Positions 19,643 through 28,318 of a stretch of 64,000 nt of DNA are shown piece by piece. The stretch's first letter is position 1, and the number at the start of each line of letters is the position of its first letter. The translations under genes and the position numbers were made by a program. The stretch covers positions 806,001 to 870,000 of the forward strand of contig NZ_CP009556.1 of the NCBI RefSeq assembly GCF_000959365.1, in the 5' to 3' direction. Below the pieces are notes generated by a model that ran no database searches, had not been told where the DNA came from, and saw only the letters and a program-made list of their open reading frames with translations. Source of the stretch: Burkholderia oklahomensis C6786. GTDB taxonomy: Bacteria > Pseudomonadota > Gammaproteobacteria > Burkholderiales > Burkholderiaceae.

Positions 19643-21259
19643 TCAGGGGCGGGCGACGCCGAACGTGAGCGGCCGGACGGTCTTGCCCCGGCCGTCGCGG
19701 CACACGGCGAGCGTCATCGCGATCACGCGGCGCGTGTCGCGCGGATCGATGACGCCGTCGTCGAGCATGCGGCCCGACGTATAGAACGCGTGGGTCTGGC
19801 GCTCGAAGTTCGCGACGATCTTCTCGCGCAGCGCGTCGATGCGCGCGCGGTCCGGCTCGACGCCTTTCGCGCGCGCCGTGCCTTCCATCACGATCGCCAT
19901 CGTGAGCGCGGCCTGCTCCGCGCCCATCACCGCGGTGCGCGCGTTGGGCCACGAGAACACGAACGCCGGATCGAAGCCGCGGCCGCACATCCCGTAATTG
20001 CCGGCGCCGAACGATGCGCCGCACAGGATCGTGATTTGCGGGACGGTCGCGTTCGATACCGCCTGGATCATCTTCGCGCCGTGCTTGATCATCCCCGCGC
20101 GTTCGGACGCCTTGCCGACGATGAAGCCCGTCGTGTTCTGCAGATAGACGAGCGCCACGTCGCTCTGGCAGCACGCCTGGATGAAGTGCGTCGCCTTCGT
20201 CGCGCCGGCCGGATCGAGCGGGCCGTTGTTCGTCACGATGCCGACGGGCATGCCGTGGATGCGCGCGTGCACGCAGATGGTGGCCGGTCCGTACGATGGT
20301 TGGAACGCCAGAAAATCCGATGCGTCGACGAGCCGCGCGATCACCTCGCGCATGTCGACGGGCTTCTTGCCGTCGCGCGGCAGGATGCCGAGCAGTCCTT
20401 GCGGATCGAGCGCGGGCTCCCCGCCGACGGGCAGCGCGGCTTCGCGCTCGCGCCAGCCGAGCTTGTCGACGAGCTCGCGCAGAATCCGGATGCCGTCGGC
20501 GTCGTCGTCCGCGACGTATTCGGCGAGCCCCGACACGCTCGCGTGCATCGTCGCGCCGCCGAGCTCCTCGTCGGTCGCGATCTCGCCCGTCGCGGCCCTC
20601 AGGAGCGGCGGGCCGGCGAGGAACGCCTTCGCGCGGTCGCGGACCATCACGACGTAGTCGGACAGCCCCGGCATGTACGCGCCGCCCGCGGTCGACGAGC
20701 CGTGCACGAGCGTGAGCACCGGGATGCCCGCCGCGGACAGCTTCGCGAGCTGGAAGAAATGACGGCCGCCGTGGATGAATTCCTCGACGCGGTATTGCAT
20801 CAGGTTCGCGCCCGCCGATTCGACGAGATGCACGAACGGCAGCCGGTTGTCGAGCGCGATCCGTTGCAGCCGCTGGAATTTCTCGAGGCCCATCGGCTGC
20901 AGCGCGCCCGCGTCGATGCCCGAATCGGCGACGACGATCATGCAGCGCGTGCCGCTCACGTAGCCGATGCCGCCGATGAGCCCCGCGCCCGGCACCGACT
21001 TGTCCGGATCGCTTTCGCCGACGAGATAGCCGGCGAGCGACGCGAGCTCGAGGAATGGCGCGCCGGCGTCGACGAGCAGCGCGAGCCGCTCGCGCGGCAG
21101 CAACTGCCCGCGCTTCTCGAAGCGCGGACCGGCCTTCGCCGATTCGTCCGCGGCGCGCGCGTGCAGCGCCTGCAATTGCGCGATCTGCGCGAGCATGTGG
21201 TCCGCGTTGTCGCGGAACGCGGCGCTTGCCGTGTCGAGGCGGGAATCGAAGATCGGCAT
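19643..21259 (-). CDS. acyl-CoA carboxylase carboxyltransferase subunit (AtuC/LiuB-like)
   Basis: 538 residues from ATG at 21259. It has the paired crotonase-like halves of biotin-dependent carboxyltransferases: KRGQLLPRERLALL near the start, HGSSTAGGAYMPG and LLRAATGEIATDEELGG in the N half, and GFIVGKASERAGMIKHGAKM and GASFGAGNYGMCGR in the C half. It transfers CO2 from biotin to the gamma position of a 3-methylenoyl-CoA. The TDEELGG form of the loop looks closer to geranyl-CoA than to methylcrotonyl-CoA carboxylases as I recall them, but I cannot align it here. It starts one base after the upstream SDR stop. Confidence 0.9.
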   Translation of the reverse strand: MPIFDSRLDTASAAFRDNADHMLAQIAQLQALHARAADESAKAGPRFEKRGQLLPRERLALLVDAGAPFLELASLAGYLVGESDPDKSVPGAGLIGGIGYVSGTRCMIVVADSGIDAGALQPMGLEKFQRLQRIALDNRLPFVHLVESAGANLMQYRVEEFIHGGRHFFQLAKLSAAGIPVLTLVHGSSTAGGAYMPGLSDYVVMVRDRAKAFLAGPPLLRAATGEIATDEELGGATMHASVSGLAEYVADDDADGIRILRELVDKLGWREREAALPVGGEPALDPQGLLGILPRDGKKPVDMREVIARLVDASDFLAFQPSYGPATICVHARIHGMPVGIVTNNGPLDPAGATKATHFIQACCQSDVALVYLQNTTGFIVGKASERAGMIKHGAKMIQAVSNATVPQITILCGASFGAGNYGMCGRGFDPAFVFSWPNARTAVMGAEQAALTMAIVMEGTARAKGVEPDRARIDALREKIVANFERQTHAFYTSGRMLDDGVIDPRDTRRVIAMTLAVCRDGRGKTVRPLTFGVARP

Positions 21260-21260
21260 G

Positions 21261-22121
21261 TCAGCGCTTGAAGAGTTCGGGCGCGATCGCGCGATGGAAG
21301 CCGTCGAACGGCGCGTTCGCATCGGCGGGCTGCATCGGGAAATGGCGGCGCGCGTTCGGTGCGCCGCCGTCGACGCGCAGGCACGCGCCGCTGATGAACG
21401 ATGCGGCGTCCGACAGCAGGAACGCGATCGCCGCCGACACTTCGGCTTCGTTGCCGATGCGGCCGAGCGGCACCATCTTCGGCAGCGCGCGCAACATCGG
21501 CTTGACCGCATCCGGATAGGTGTCCATGCCGCTCGACGCGATCCAGCCGGGCGCGACCGCGTTCACGCGAACGGGCGCCCATTCGGCGGCGGCCGTTTCC
21601 GTGAAGTTCAGCATGCCGGCGCGCGCGGCGCCGCTGTGGCCCATGCCGGTCATCCCGTGCCACATGTCGGCGATGATGTTGACGATCGCGCCCGTCTTGC
21701 GCGGCTTCATCGATTGCACGTAGCACTCGCGCGCGACGAGAAAGCCGCCGAGCAGATTCGTGTTGAGCACTGCCTGCCAGCCTTTCGCGCTGATCTGCTC
21801 GAGCGGCGCGGGGAACTGGCCGCCCGCGTTGTTGACGAGCAGATCGACGCGGCCGTGCCGCTCGACGATCTGCGCGACCGCTTGCCGCACGCCGTCTTCG
21901 TCGCGGATGTCGCATGCGATCGTGTCCGTGCGCCCGCCGTCTTCGTGGATTTCGGCCGACACGTTCGCGAGCTTGTCGGCGTTGCGTCCGAGCAGCACGA
22001 CGTGCGCGCCGAGCGACGCGAGCTCATGCGCGCAGCAGCGGCCGATGCCGCTGCCGCCGCCGGTGACGAGCGCGATCTTGCCGTCGAAGCTGCCCGCGCG
22101 AAGTTGTGAGCGATATCCCAT
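21261..22121 (-). CDS. short-chain dehydrogenase/reductase of PECR type (AtuG-like)
   Basis: 286 residues. The Rossmann motif GGGSGIG lies at about residues 21-27, and NNAGGQF follows. The position normally held by YxxxK reads HSGAARAG, so both catalytic Tyr and Lys are replaced. This same HSGAARAG motif occurs in peroxisomal trans-2-enoyl-CoA reductases (PECR), so it is a known subfamily feature and not damage. APGWIASSG and SGACLRVDGGAP follow as in that group. Family role: NADPH-dependent enoyl-CoA reduction. In atu clusters a relative is annotated as citronellol/citronellal dehydrogenase. It lies 12 bases from the next SDR upstream and 1 base from the carboxyltransferase. Confidence 0.87.
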   Translation of the reverse strand: MGYRSQLRAGSFDGKIALVTGGGSGIGRCCAHELASLGAHVVLLGRNADKLANVSAEIHEDGGRTDTIACDIRDEDGVRQAVAQIVERHGRVDLLVNNAGGQFPAPLEQISAKGWQAVLNTNLLGGFLVARECYVQSMKPRKTGAIVNIIADMWHGMTGMGHSGAARAGMLNFTETAAAEWAPVRVNAVAPGWIASSGMDTYPDAVKPMLRALPKMVPLGRIGNEAEVSAAIAFLLSDAASFISGACLRVDGGAPNARRHFPMQPADANAPFDGFHRAIAPELFKR

Positions 22122-22133
22122 GTGAATTTTCCG

Positions 22134-22967
22134 TCAGTCGAGAAACAGATCGTTCGGAAACGTCGTGGTGCCCGGCACGACCGCGTAGCGCGACAGGTCG
22201 GTGACGCCTGCGTCGGCGAGCACCTGTTCGTCGATGAGGAAGCGCCCCGTGTGCGTGCGCGCGTCGAGCGACAGCACGTGCGCGGCCGCGTCGGCGACGA
22301 TCTCGGGCGTGCGGCAGATCGCGGGGGCAATGCCGGGAATCATCTGGAGCGCCGTCGTGCGGATCACCGTGCGCGGCCACAGCGCGTTGACCGCGATGCC
22401 GTGCGTGCGGAATTCCTCCGCGTGGCCGAGCACGCACAGGCTCATCCCGTATTTCGCGATCGTGTATGCGACGTGCGGCGCGAACCACTTCGGATCGAGA
22501 TTCGGCGGCGGCGACAGCGTCAGCACGTGCGGGTTGCCGCCGCGCTGCGCGGACTGCTTCAGATAGGGCAGCGCCGCTTGCGTGCACGCGAACGTGCCGC
22601 GAACGTTGACGTCGAACATCAGGTCGAAGCGCTTCATCGGCGTGTTCGGCGTGTCGGTCAGGCTGATCGCGCTCGCGTTGTTGACGAGCGCATCGATGCC
22701 GCCGAAACGCTCGGCGGCGCGCGCGAACGCATCGGCGATCTGCGCCTCGTCGCGGATGTCGACCTGAAGCGGCAGGCATGCGCCGCCCGCCGCCTCGATC
22801 TCGGCCGCCGCGCTGTAGATCGTGCCGGGCAGCTTCGGATTCGCTTCCGCGGTCTTCGCGGCGATGACGACGTTCGCGCCGAGGCTCGCCACTCGCTTGC
22901 CGATCGCAAGCCCGATGCCGCGCGAAGCGCCGGTGATGAAAACGGTTTTTCCTTGCAGTGTGTTCAT
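22134..22967 (-). CDS. short-chain dehydrogenase, HSDL2 type (AtuB-like); first gene of the Atu-like operon
   Basis: 277 residues from ATG at 22967. TGASRGIG (about 11-18) binds NAD(P), NNASAI follows, and the catalytic pair is YTIAK. The SPPPNLDPKWFAPH and LWPRTVIRTTA segments are characteristic of the HSDL2-like branch. Its start faces the divergent acyl-CoA dehydrogenase gene across about 140 bases containing the palindrome at 23023-23046. As first gene it is likely under the control of the TetR protein encoded at 24428. Confidence 0.88.
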   Translation of the reverse strand: MNTLQGKTVFITGASRGIGLAIGKRVASLGANVVIAAKTAEANPKLPGTIYSAAAEIEAAGGACLPLQVDIRDEAQIADAFARAAERFGGIDALVNNASAISLTDTPNTPMKRFDLMFDVNVRGTFACTQAALPYLKQSAQRGGNPHVLTLSPPPNLDPKWFAPHVAYTIAKYGMSLCVLGHAEEFRTHGIAVNALWPRTVIRTTALQMIPGIAPAICRTPEIVADAAAHVLSLDARTHTGRFLIDEQVLADAGVTDLSRYAVVPGTTTFPNDLFLD

Positions 22968-23022
22968 CGGGTGTCCCGAATGTCGCCGTTGCAATGTGCG
23001 CACATCGTAGCGCCGCGAATTT

Positions 23023-23046
23023 AATAAATCAATCAGTTGATTTATT
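23023..23046. promoter_or_regulatory. perfect palindrome in divergent promoter, candidate TetR operator
   Basis: AATAAATCAA and TTGATTTATT separated by TCAG form a perfect 10-bp inverted repeat between the divergent SDR (starts 22967) and acyl-CoA dehydrogenase (starts 23111). The AT-rich sequence would also overlap promoter elements. A TetR regulator is encoded 1.4 kb downstream, making this a plausible binding site. A weak stem-loop role is possible but there is no transcription unit to end here. Confidence 0.6.
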
Positions 23047-23110
23047 TTGTCCGCATTCCTAGAATCGGCACGTATGCGGCCGGTTCCCGGCGCACCGACA
23101 GGAGACACCG

Positions 23111-24283
23111 ATGCAGCGCGCGATCCCGAACCCGGCGTACTACCGACCGGAACATATCGAATTTCAGGATACGCTGCGCCGGTTCGTCGCGCAGGAGATC
23201 GCGCCGTACGTGAACGACTGGGACGAGGCGGGCGAGTTTCCGCGCGAACTGTACGAGAAGGCGGCGCGCATCGGCCTCATCGGCATCGGCTTTCCGGACG
23301 CTTACGGCGGCGTCGAGGACGTCGACATGTTTCATCGGCTGATCTGCTCGATCGAACTCGCGCGCTGCGGCGCGGGCGGCGTCGTCAGCTCGCTGATGTC
23401 GCACACGATCGGCGCGCCGCCGATCGTGCATGCGGGCAGCGACGAACTGAAGGCGCGCGTGCTGCCCGGCATTCTCGCGGGCCGCAAGATCTCGGCGCTC
23501 GCGATCACCGAGCCGGGCGGCGGCTCGGACGTCGCCGCGCTGCGCACGCGCGCGGTGCGCGACGGCGGCCATTACGTCGTGAGCGGCGCGAAAGTGTTCA
23601 TCACGTCGGGCATCCGCGCCGACTACTACACGGTCGCGGTGCGCACCGATCCAAGCGCGCAGGGCGCGAAGGGTCTGTCGCTGCTGCTCGTCGAAGGCGA
23701 CACGCCGGGCTTGTCGAAGACGCCGCTCGAGAAGATGGGCTGGTGGGCGTCCGATACCGCGCATCTGCGTTTCGACGATTGCCGCGTGCCGGCCGCGAAT
23801 CTGATCGGCGCGGAAGGCGGCGGCTTTCCGCTCGTCATGCAGAACTTCAATCTCGAGCGCTTCAGCCTTGCCGCGTCGGCGCTCGGCTTCGCGGAAGTCT
23901 GCTACGAAGACGCGCTCGACTGGGCGCGGCAGCGCCGGACCTTCGGGCAGCGCATCGCCGATCACCAGGTGATCCGGCACAAGCTCGTCGACATGGCGAT
24001 GCGCATCGATGCGACGCGCGCGTGGCTCGAACAATGCGCATGGCAGATCGATCATCTCGACAAGCGCGCGCCGACGCTCGTCGCGTCGATCTGCATGCTG
24101 AAGAATTTCGCGACGCAGACGATGCAGTTCTGCGCGGACGCCGCCGTGCAGATTCTGGGCGGCATGGGCTACATGCGCGGCACGCGGCCCGAGCGCATCT
24201 ATCGCGAAGTGAAGGTCAACATGATCGGCGGCGGCGCGGAGGAAATCTTGAAGGATCTCGCGGCGCGGCAGCTCGAATATTAG
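23111..24283 (+). CDS. acyl-CoA dehydrogenase, divergent member of the Atu-like cluster
   Basis: 390 residues with ALAITEPGGGSDVAALRT, KVFITSGIRADYY, KMGWWASDTAHLRFDD, RQRRTFGQRIADHQ and the closing GGMGYMRGTRPERIYREVK. An AGGAG ribosome-binding site lies about 8 bases before the ATG. It differs clearly from the 18479 dehydrogenase, so the cluster has two dehydrogenases, as expected when a chain is oxidised both before carboxylation and after shortening. It is transcribed away from the main operon with the TetR gene following after 144 bases. Confidence 0.9.
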   Translation: MQRAIPNPAYYRPEHIEFQDTLRRFVAQEIAPYVNDWDEAGEFPRELYEKAARIGLIGIGFPDAYGGVEDVDMFHRLICSIELARCGAGGVVSSLMSHTIGAPPIVHAGSDELKARVLPGILAGRKISALAITEPGGGSDVAALRTRAVRDGGHYVVSGAKVFITSGIRADYYTVAVRTDPSAQGAKGLSLLLVEGDTPGLSKTPLEKMGWWASDTAHLRFDDCRVPAANLIGAEGGGFPLVMQNFNLERFSLAASALGFAEVCYEDALDWARQRRTFGQRIADHQVIRHKLVDMAMRIDATRAWLEQCAWQIDHLDKRAPTLVASICMLKNFATQTMQFCADAAVQILGGMGYMRGTRPERIYREVKVNMIGGGAEEILKDLAARQLEY

Positions 24284-24427
24284 GGCGGGGCGCTCGGGGA
24301 ACGGGCGGCGCATGCGGGCGGATCGGCTTTCCAAGCGTTTGAAACTCGCCGATAATCGTTCGAATTTCCGGCTTCGCGGCGGCTTTGCGGCGGCGAATGC
24401 CGGTTCGAAACATCGCATTGTGATTCT

Positions 24428-25093
24428 ATGAGCGCCATACCCCAGGCCACGCGCAAACGCGGGCGTCCCGTGAAGGGCGAGAGCGCGACGCTGCGCGACG
24501 AGCTGATCCTCAAGTCCGCGAAGCTGTTCCGCACGCAGGGATACGAACGAACGACGGTTCGCGACATCGCCGCGGCGGCGGGCGTGCAGGCGGGAAGCTG
24601 GTTCTACTACTTCAAGACGAAACAGGACATTCTCGTCGCGGTGATGGAGCAGGGGATGTTGAACGCGCTTGCGCGGATCGAGGCGCTCGACGTCGAGAAC
24701 CAACCCGCGCGCGACGCGTTCCGCGCGCTCGTGCATACGCACCTGAAGACGCTGGTGTCTCCGGATCACGATTTCATTCCGGTGCTGCTGTACGAGTGGA
24801 AGTCGCTCGACGAAGCGATGCAGGCGAAGGTGCTGAAGCTGAAGGACCGCTACGAGGCGGTGTGGGACGGCGTGATCGAGCGCTTGCAGGCCGCCGGCGA
24901 GTGGCCCGCGCCGACGCCGATCGATCGGCTGCTGATGTTCGGCGCGCTGAACTGGGTCGCGCAATGGTACAAGCCGGACGGGCCGCTCGGCTTCGACGCG
25001 CTCGCCGATTATGCGGTGCAGTTCCTGTTGCGGCACGAGACGGCGCGGCCGCCCGCAGCGAAGAGGAAGCGGGAGGAAGGTCGCTCGACGTGA
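24428..25093 (+). CDS. TetR-family transcriptional regulator
   Basis: 221 residues. An N-terminal helix-turn-helix covers about residues 19-65, with TTVRDIAAAAGVQAGSWFYY and the FKTKQDIL continuation typical of TetR. The C-terminal helical domain (FIPVLLYEWKSL and following) would bind an acyl-CoA-like effector. It starts with basic residues (RKRGRPVK) as many FadR/PsrA-like TetRs do. Its position beside a fatty-acyl catabolic cluster and the palindrome at 23023-23046 suggest it represses both divergent promoters. Effector unknown. Confidence 0.88.
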   Translation: MSAIPQATRKRGRPVKGESATLRDELILKSAKLFRTQGYERTTVRDIAAAAGVQAGSWFYYFKTKQDILVAVMEQGMLNALARIEALDVENQPARDAFRALVHTHLKTLVSPDHDFIPVLLYEWKSLDEAMQAKVLKLKDRYEAVWDGVIERLQAAGEWPAPTPIDRLLMFGALNWVAQWYKPDGPLGFDALADYAVQFLLRHETARPPAAKRKREEGRST

Positions 25094-25558
25094 TGGCGTG
25101 TCGCATCGGTTGATCGAGCGTCGCCTCGATCGACGGCCGCCGCGCGGCACGTATTGTTTCGAACGCGGCCATTTCAACGCGGCTTCTCGTTCAATCGGCT
25201 ATTTCGACTGCGCGCTCCGGCGAACGCGCAGTGGCTCGATCGTCCGATGATTCCCTTGCGTGCATGGCCAGTCGCGCCATCATCGTTTTCCGTTTTTCAC
25301 TCGACCGCGCGTCCGGTCGATCGAACCGGATCGTTCCATTGCCATTGGCTTTCGTCGCTGCATTCCGATGCGGTCGGCGCGATCCGCCGCGCGGATTTCC
25401 GGCTACCCGGCCTGCTCGACGCGCTGTTCGTCTCGCGAGTCTCCGTTCCAAATCCTCCATTCAGCTTCGGCCGTCGCGCAAAGCATCACGCCGGCGCGCC
25501 GGTTCGCCTATTCTTCAGACGTTAAGCGCGGCATCCCATCCGCCACGACGGAGGCGTC
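25094..25558. other. intergenic region
   Basis: No supported gene. An 8-bp inverted repeat, ACTGCGCG at 25207-25214 and CGCGCAGT at 25225-25232, may form a hairpin downstream of the TetR gene but lacks a T-run. Confidence 0.4.
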
Positions 25559-27130
25559 ATGACGAAGACGGAACCTTGCGTGCTTGCGATCGATCTCGGG
25601 ACGAGCGGCCCCAAGGCCGCCGTCGTGTCGCTCGACGGGCGAGTCGTCGCGGCGGCGCGCGCGGCCGTCGCGACGCTGCATGCGCCGGGCGGTGGCGCGG
25701 AACAGGACCCGCTCGAAGTCTGGCGCGCGGTCAGGCATGCGTGCAGCCTCGCGCTGCATGCGTCGGGCGTCGCGCCGCGCAGCGTGCTTGCGGTCGCATG
25801 CAGCAGCCAGTATTCGTCGATCGTGCCGATCGGCGCCGACGGCGCGCCCGTCGCGAACATGATGCTCTGGCTCGACCGGCGCGGCGCGCCGCACGCGATG
25901 CGCGACATGGCGAATTATCCGAAGCGGGCCGATTCGCTGCTTCGGCAATGGCACTGGCTGCGCGTGCATGGGCTGCCGCCTGTCGAAGGCGGGATTTCGC
26001 TCACGCACATGCGCTATCTGAAGTACGCGAAGCCCGACGTCTACGCGCGCACCGCGACGTTTCTCGAGCCGATGGACTATCTGAATCTGCGCTTCACGGG
26101 GCGCGCGTGCGCGAATCAGTGCACGGCGTTCATGTCGCTCGCGATCGACAACCGCAACCTGAACGCGACGCGCTACGATCCGCGGCTCGTCCATTACTCG
26201 CGCATCGACGCCGGCAAGCTGCCCGAGCTGCTGCCGGTCGACGCGATCGTCGGCCGCGTGCTGCCCGGCGTCGCGGACGAACTCGGCTTGCCGCGCGATA
26301 CGCCGGTGGTCGCCGGGCTGAACGACACGCAAGCGGGCGGCATGGGCGCGCGCGCGTTCGCGGGCGAGCACGCGGCGCTGTCGATCGGCAGTTCGAGCGT
26401 GATGATCGCGCACGTGCGCTTCAAGCGAACCGACATCCGTCACGCGATTCTCAGCATGCCGAGTCCCGTGCCGGACACGTATTTCGTGATGGCGGAAAAC
26501 GGCGTCGGCGGCGCGGCGTTGAAGCACTTCATCGAGCAGCAGGTCTACGCGGACGATCCGTTCGGCGCGCTGCCGCGCGACGATTGCTTCGCACGCCTGC
26601 AAACGGCGATCGACGCGACGCCGCCCGGCAGCGGCGGCGTGATGTTCATGCCATGGCTTGCCGGATCGCTCGCGCCGTACGCGGATGCGTCGATGCGCGG
26701 CGGCTTCGTCAACGTCGGGCTCGACGCGACGCGCAGCCATCTCGCGCGCGCGGTGCTCGAAGGCGTCGCGATGAATCTGCGCTGGCTGCGCGGCCCCGTC
26801 GAAGCGTTCGCGAAACGGCGCTTCTCGCACTTCGTGTTCTATGGCGGCGGCGCGGAATCGGATGCGTGGTCGCAGATCGTCGCGGACGTGTTGAACGCGC
26901 CGGTTCATCGGGTCGAGCAGCCGCAATACACGACGTGCGTCGGGACCGCGCTACTCGCGTTCCAGCGGCTCGGCTTGCTCGATTTCGACGAGTTCGGCGC
27001 ACGCGTGCGGATTCGCAGCATCCATGAGCCGAATCGCGTGAACGCGGCGATCTACGCGGAGATGTCGGCGCAATTCGTCGAGGCGTTCAAGCGCAATCGG
27101 CCGATTTTCCATGCATTGCAGCGCGCTTAG
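25559..27130 (+). CDS. FGGY-family carbohydrate kinase
   Basis: 523 residues. The N-terminal phosphate-binding loop is LAIDLGTSGPKAAVVS, followed by CSSQYSSIVPIG and MLWLDRRG, the sugar-binding part of the FGGY fold. The C-terminal half carries VVAGLNDTQAGGMGA, the ATP-site AALSIGSSSVMI and YGGGAESDAWSQI. These kinases phosphorylate xylulose, gluconate, glycerol or similar polyols. No transporter or sugar-processing gene adjoins it, so the substrate is open. It stands alone between the TetR gene and the convergent lectin gene. Confidence 0.88.
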   Translation: MTKTEPCVLAIDLGTSGPKAAVVSLDGRVVAAARAAVATLHAPGGGAEQDPLEVWRAVRHACSLALHASGVAPRSVLAVACSSQYSSIVPIGADGAPVANMMLWLDRRGAPHAMRDMANYPKRADSLLRQWHWLRVHGLPPVEGGISLTHMRYLKYAKPDVYARTATFLEPMDYLNLRFTGRACANQCTAFMSLAIDNRNLNATRYDPRLVHYSRIDAGKLPELLPVDAIVGRVLPGVADELGLPRDTPVVAGLNDTQAGGMGARAFAGEHAALSIGSSSVMIAHVRFKRTDIRHAILSMPSPVPDTYFVMAENGVGGAALKHFIEQQVYADDPFGALPRDDCFARLQTAIDATPPGSGGVMFMPWLAGSLAPYADASMRGGFVNVGLDATRSHLARAVLEGVAMNLRWLRGPVEAFAKRRFSHFVFYGGGAESDAWSQIVADVLNAPVHRVEQPQYTTCVGTALLAFQRLGLLDFDEFGARVRIRSIHEPNRVNAAIYAEMSAQFVEAFKRNRPIFHALQRA

Positions 27131-27229
27131 GCAAACGAACCAATCGGCCGGCGGCGCGGCCCGTCGCCTGCGGCGCGCATGGCCGCTTCGCCGGCGGCGC
27201 GCGGCCGCCGATGCGCGATCGGACGTCGT

Positions 27230-28135
27230 TCAGCCGGGTGCGTAGCACACGAGCCAGTCCTTGACGTAATAGCACTTCCAGCTCGCGTTGATCGGCAGAT
27301 TGAGCGAAGGAGGCGGCGGCGTGCCCGGCTTCGGCTTCGGATCGTTCGGGCCGCTGGCGCGGCTCGATTGATCGACGGACACCGGATACGGCACGTTCGC
27401 GAGAATGCCGCTGTATTGCTTGCCGAGCACGAATCCGACGGGCGTCAACAGCATGTAGGCGCCCGGATTGCCCGACGTTCCCGTCGACCAGACGGCCTGC
27501 CCCTTGTTGTAGACGACGAGATTGCCGTCGGGCTGCATCGCGACGCTGTCCGACGCGAAGCTCTTGTTCCACAGGTAATAGGTGACGTTGTTGAAGATCT
27601 GCAGCGACTGACGCCCGTTGAGCACCGGAAAATTCATGCCGAACGAATAGCCGACGACCGTACTGACCGCGCCGTCGTTCGGCGTGATGTGTGCGAACGG
27701 CCACACGAACGACGGGTAGCCGCCTTGAGGCGGATAGATCGCGACGACGCCGAAATCCTCGACGACCGCATACGAGCCCGGGGTCGGCGCGGGACCGGAA
27801 TACCAGTTGCTCCAGACGACGTCGTTCCCGGAATAGAACACGAGCCTGCCGTCGGTCTGCATGACGAGCCGATCGCCTTTGCCCACGTAGAGCGCGCCTT
27901 CCGGCTTCGTGCCGAAGAGTTGCGACGCCGAGCTCGCGCCCCACGCCCGCGTCGGGAACTTGTAGTGGAAATAGAGTTTGCCGGTGGCCGCGTCGATGCC
28001 GAATGCGAAATTGCCGTTGTTCGACATCACGTATTGCCCGGCGACCAATGTGCCGCCCGACGGAATGATTGCTCCCGCCATTGCCGATATCGATGAAAAC
28101 AGCATCAACAAGAAAGCCAATGCGTATTTTTTCAT
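27230..28135 (-). CDS. secreted tandem mannose-type (B-lectin) protein, possible LlpA-like bacteriocin
   Basis: 301 residues. MKKYALAFLLMLFSSISAMA is a clear Sec signal, with cleavage expected after residue 20. The mature protein holds two monocot-mannose-binding-lectin modules. One carries a degenerate site QTDGRLVFY (93-101), the other a canonical QxDxNxVxY site, QPDGNLVVY (201-209), followed by AVWSTGT. A Pro-rich linker (about 266-277) leads to a short tail with two cysteines (288 and 297). Two such modules plus a tail in about 280 mature residues is the build of LlpA lectin-like bacteriocins of Pseudomonas and Burkholderia, which kill relatives by binding D-rhamnose-rich LPS. A host or matrix lectin is the alternative. 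No immunity gene is visible, which is usual for LlpA. The upstream region is AT-rich. Confidence 0.82.
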   Translation of the reverse strand: MKKYALAFLLMLFSSISAMAGAIIPSGGTLVAGQYVMSNNGNFAFGIDAATGKLYFHYKFPTRAWGASSASQLFGTKPEGALYVGKGDRLVMQTDGRLVFYSGNDVVWSNWYSGPAPTPGSYAVVEDFGVVAIYPPQGGYPSFVWPFAHITPNDGAVSTVVGYSFGMNFPVLNGRQSLQIFNNVTYYLWNKSFASDSVAMQPDGNLVVYNKGQAVWSTGTSGNPGAYMLLTPVGFVLGKQYSGILANVPYPVSVDQSSRASGPNDPKPKPGTPPPPSLNLPINASWKCYYVKDWLVCYAPG

Positions 28136-28318
28136 GACATGTCCCGATTGTTATTAGGATGTAAGTCGAAGAATAGCGTGATTGAATCGAACGTCCAGAA
28201 AATTTTTAAGCTGTTAATTAGGCAGCCTTAATTCGAACGGCAATGCGTGAGCCTGGAAAATTCGATCGGCATCGGCGAGTTTTCGCATGTCGATGCCGGC
28301 ATCGCACAGGAGGACGTC

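Noticed and set aside
17912..21271. Very long open frame on the plus strand (over 1100 codons)
   Set aside because: It is antisense to the carboxylase, dehydrogenase and hydratase genes, is Arg/Ala/His-rich with no domain, and follows from high GC at third codon positions of the real genes.
25207..25232. Terminator of the TetR gene
   Set aside because: The 8-bp inverted repeat is perfect, but it lies over 110 bases downstream and lacks a T-run.
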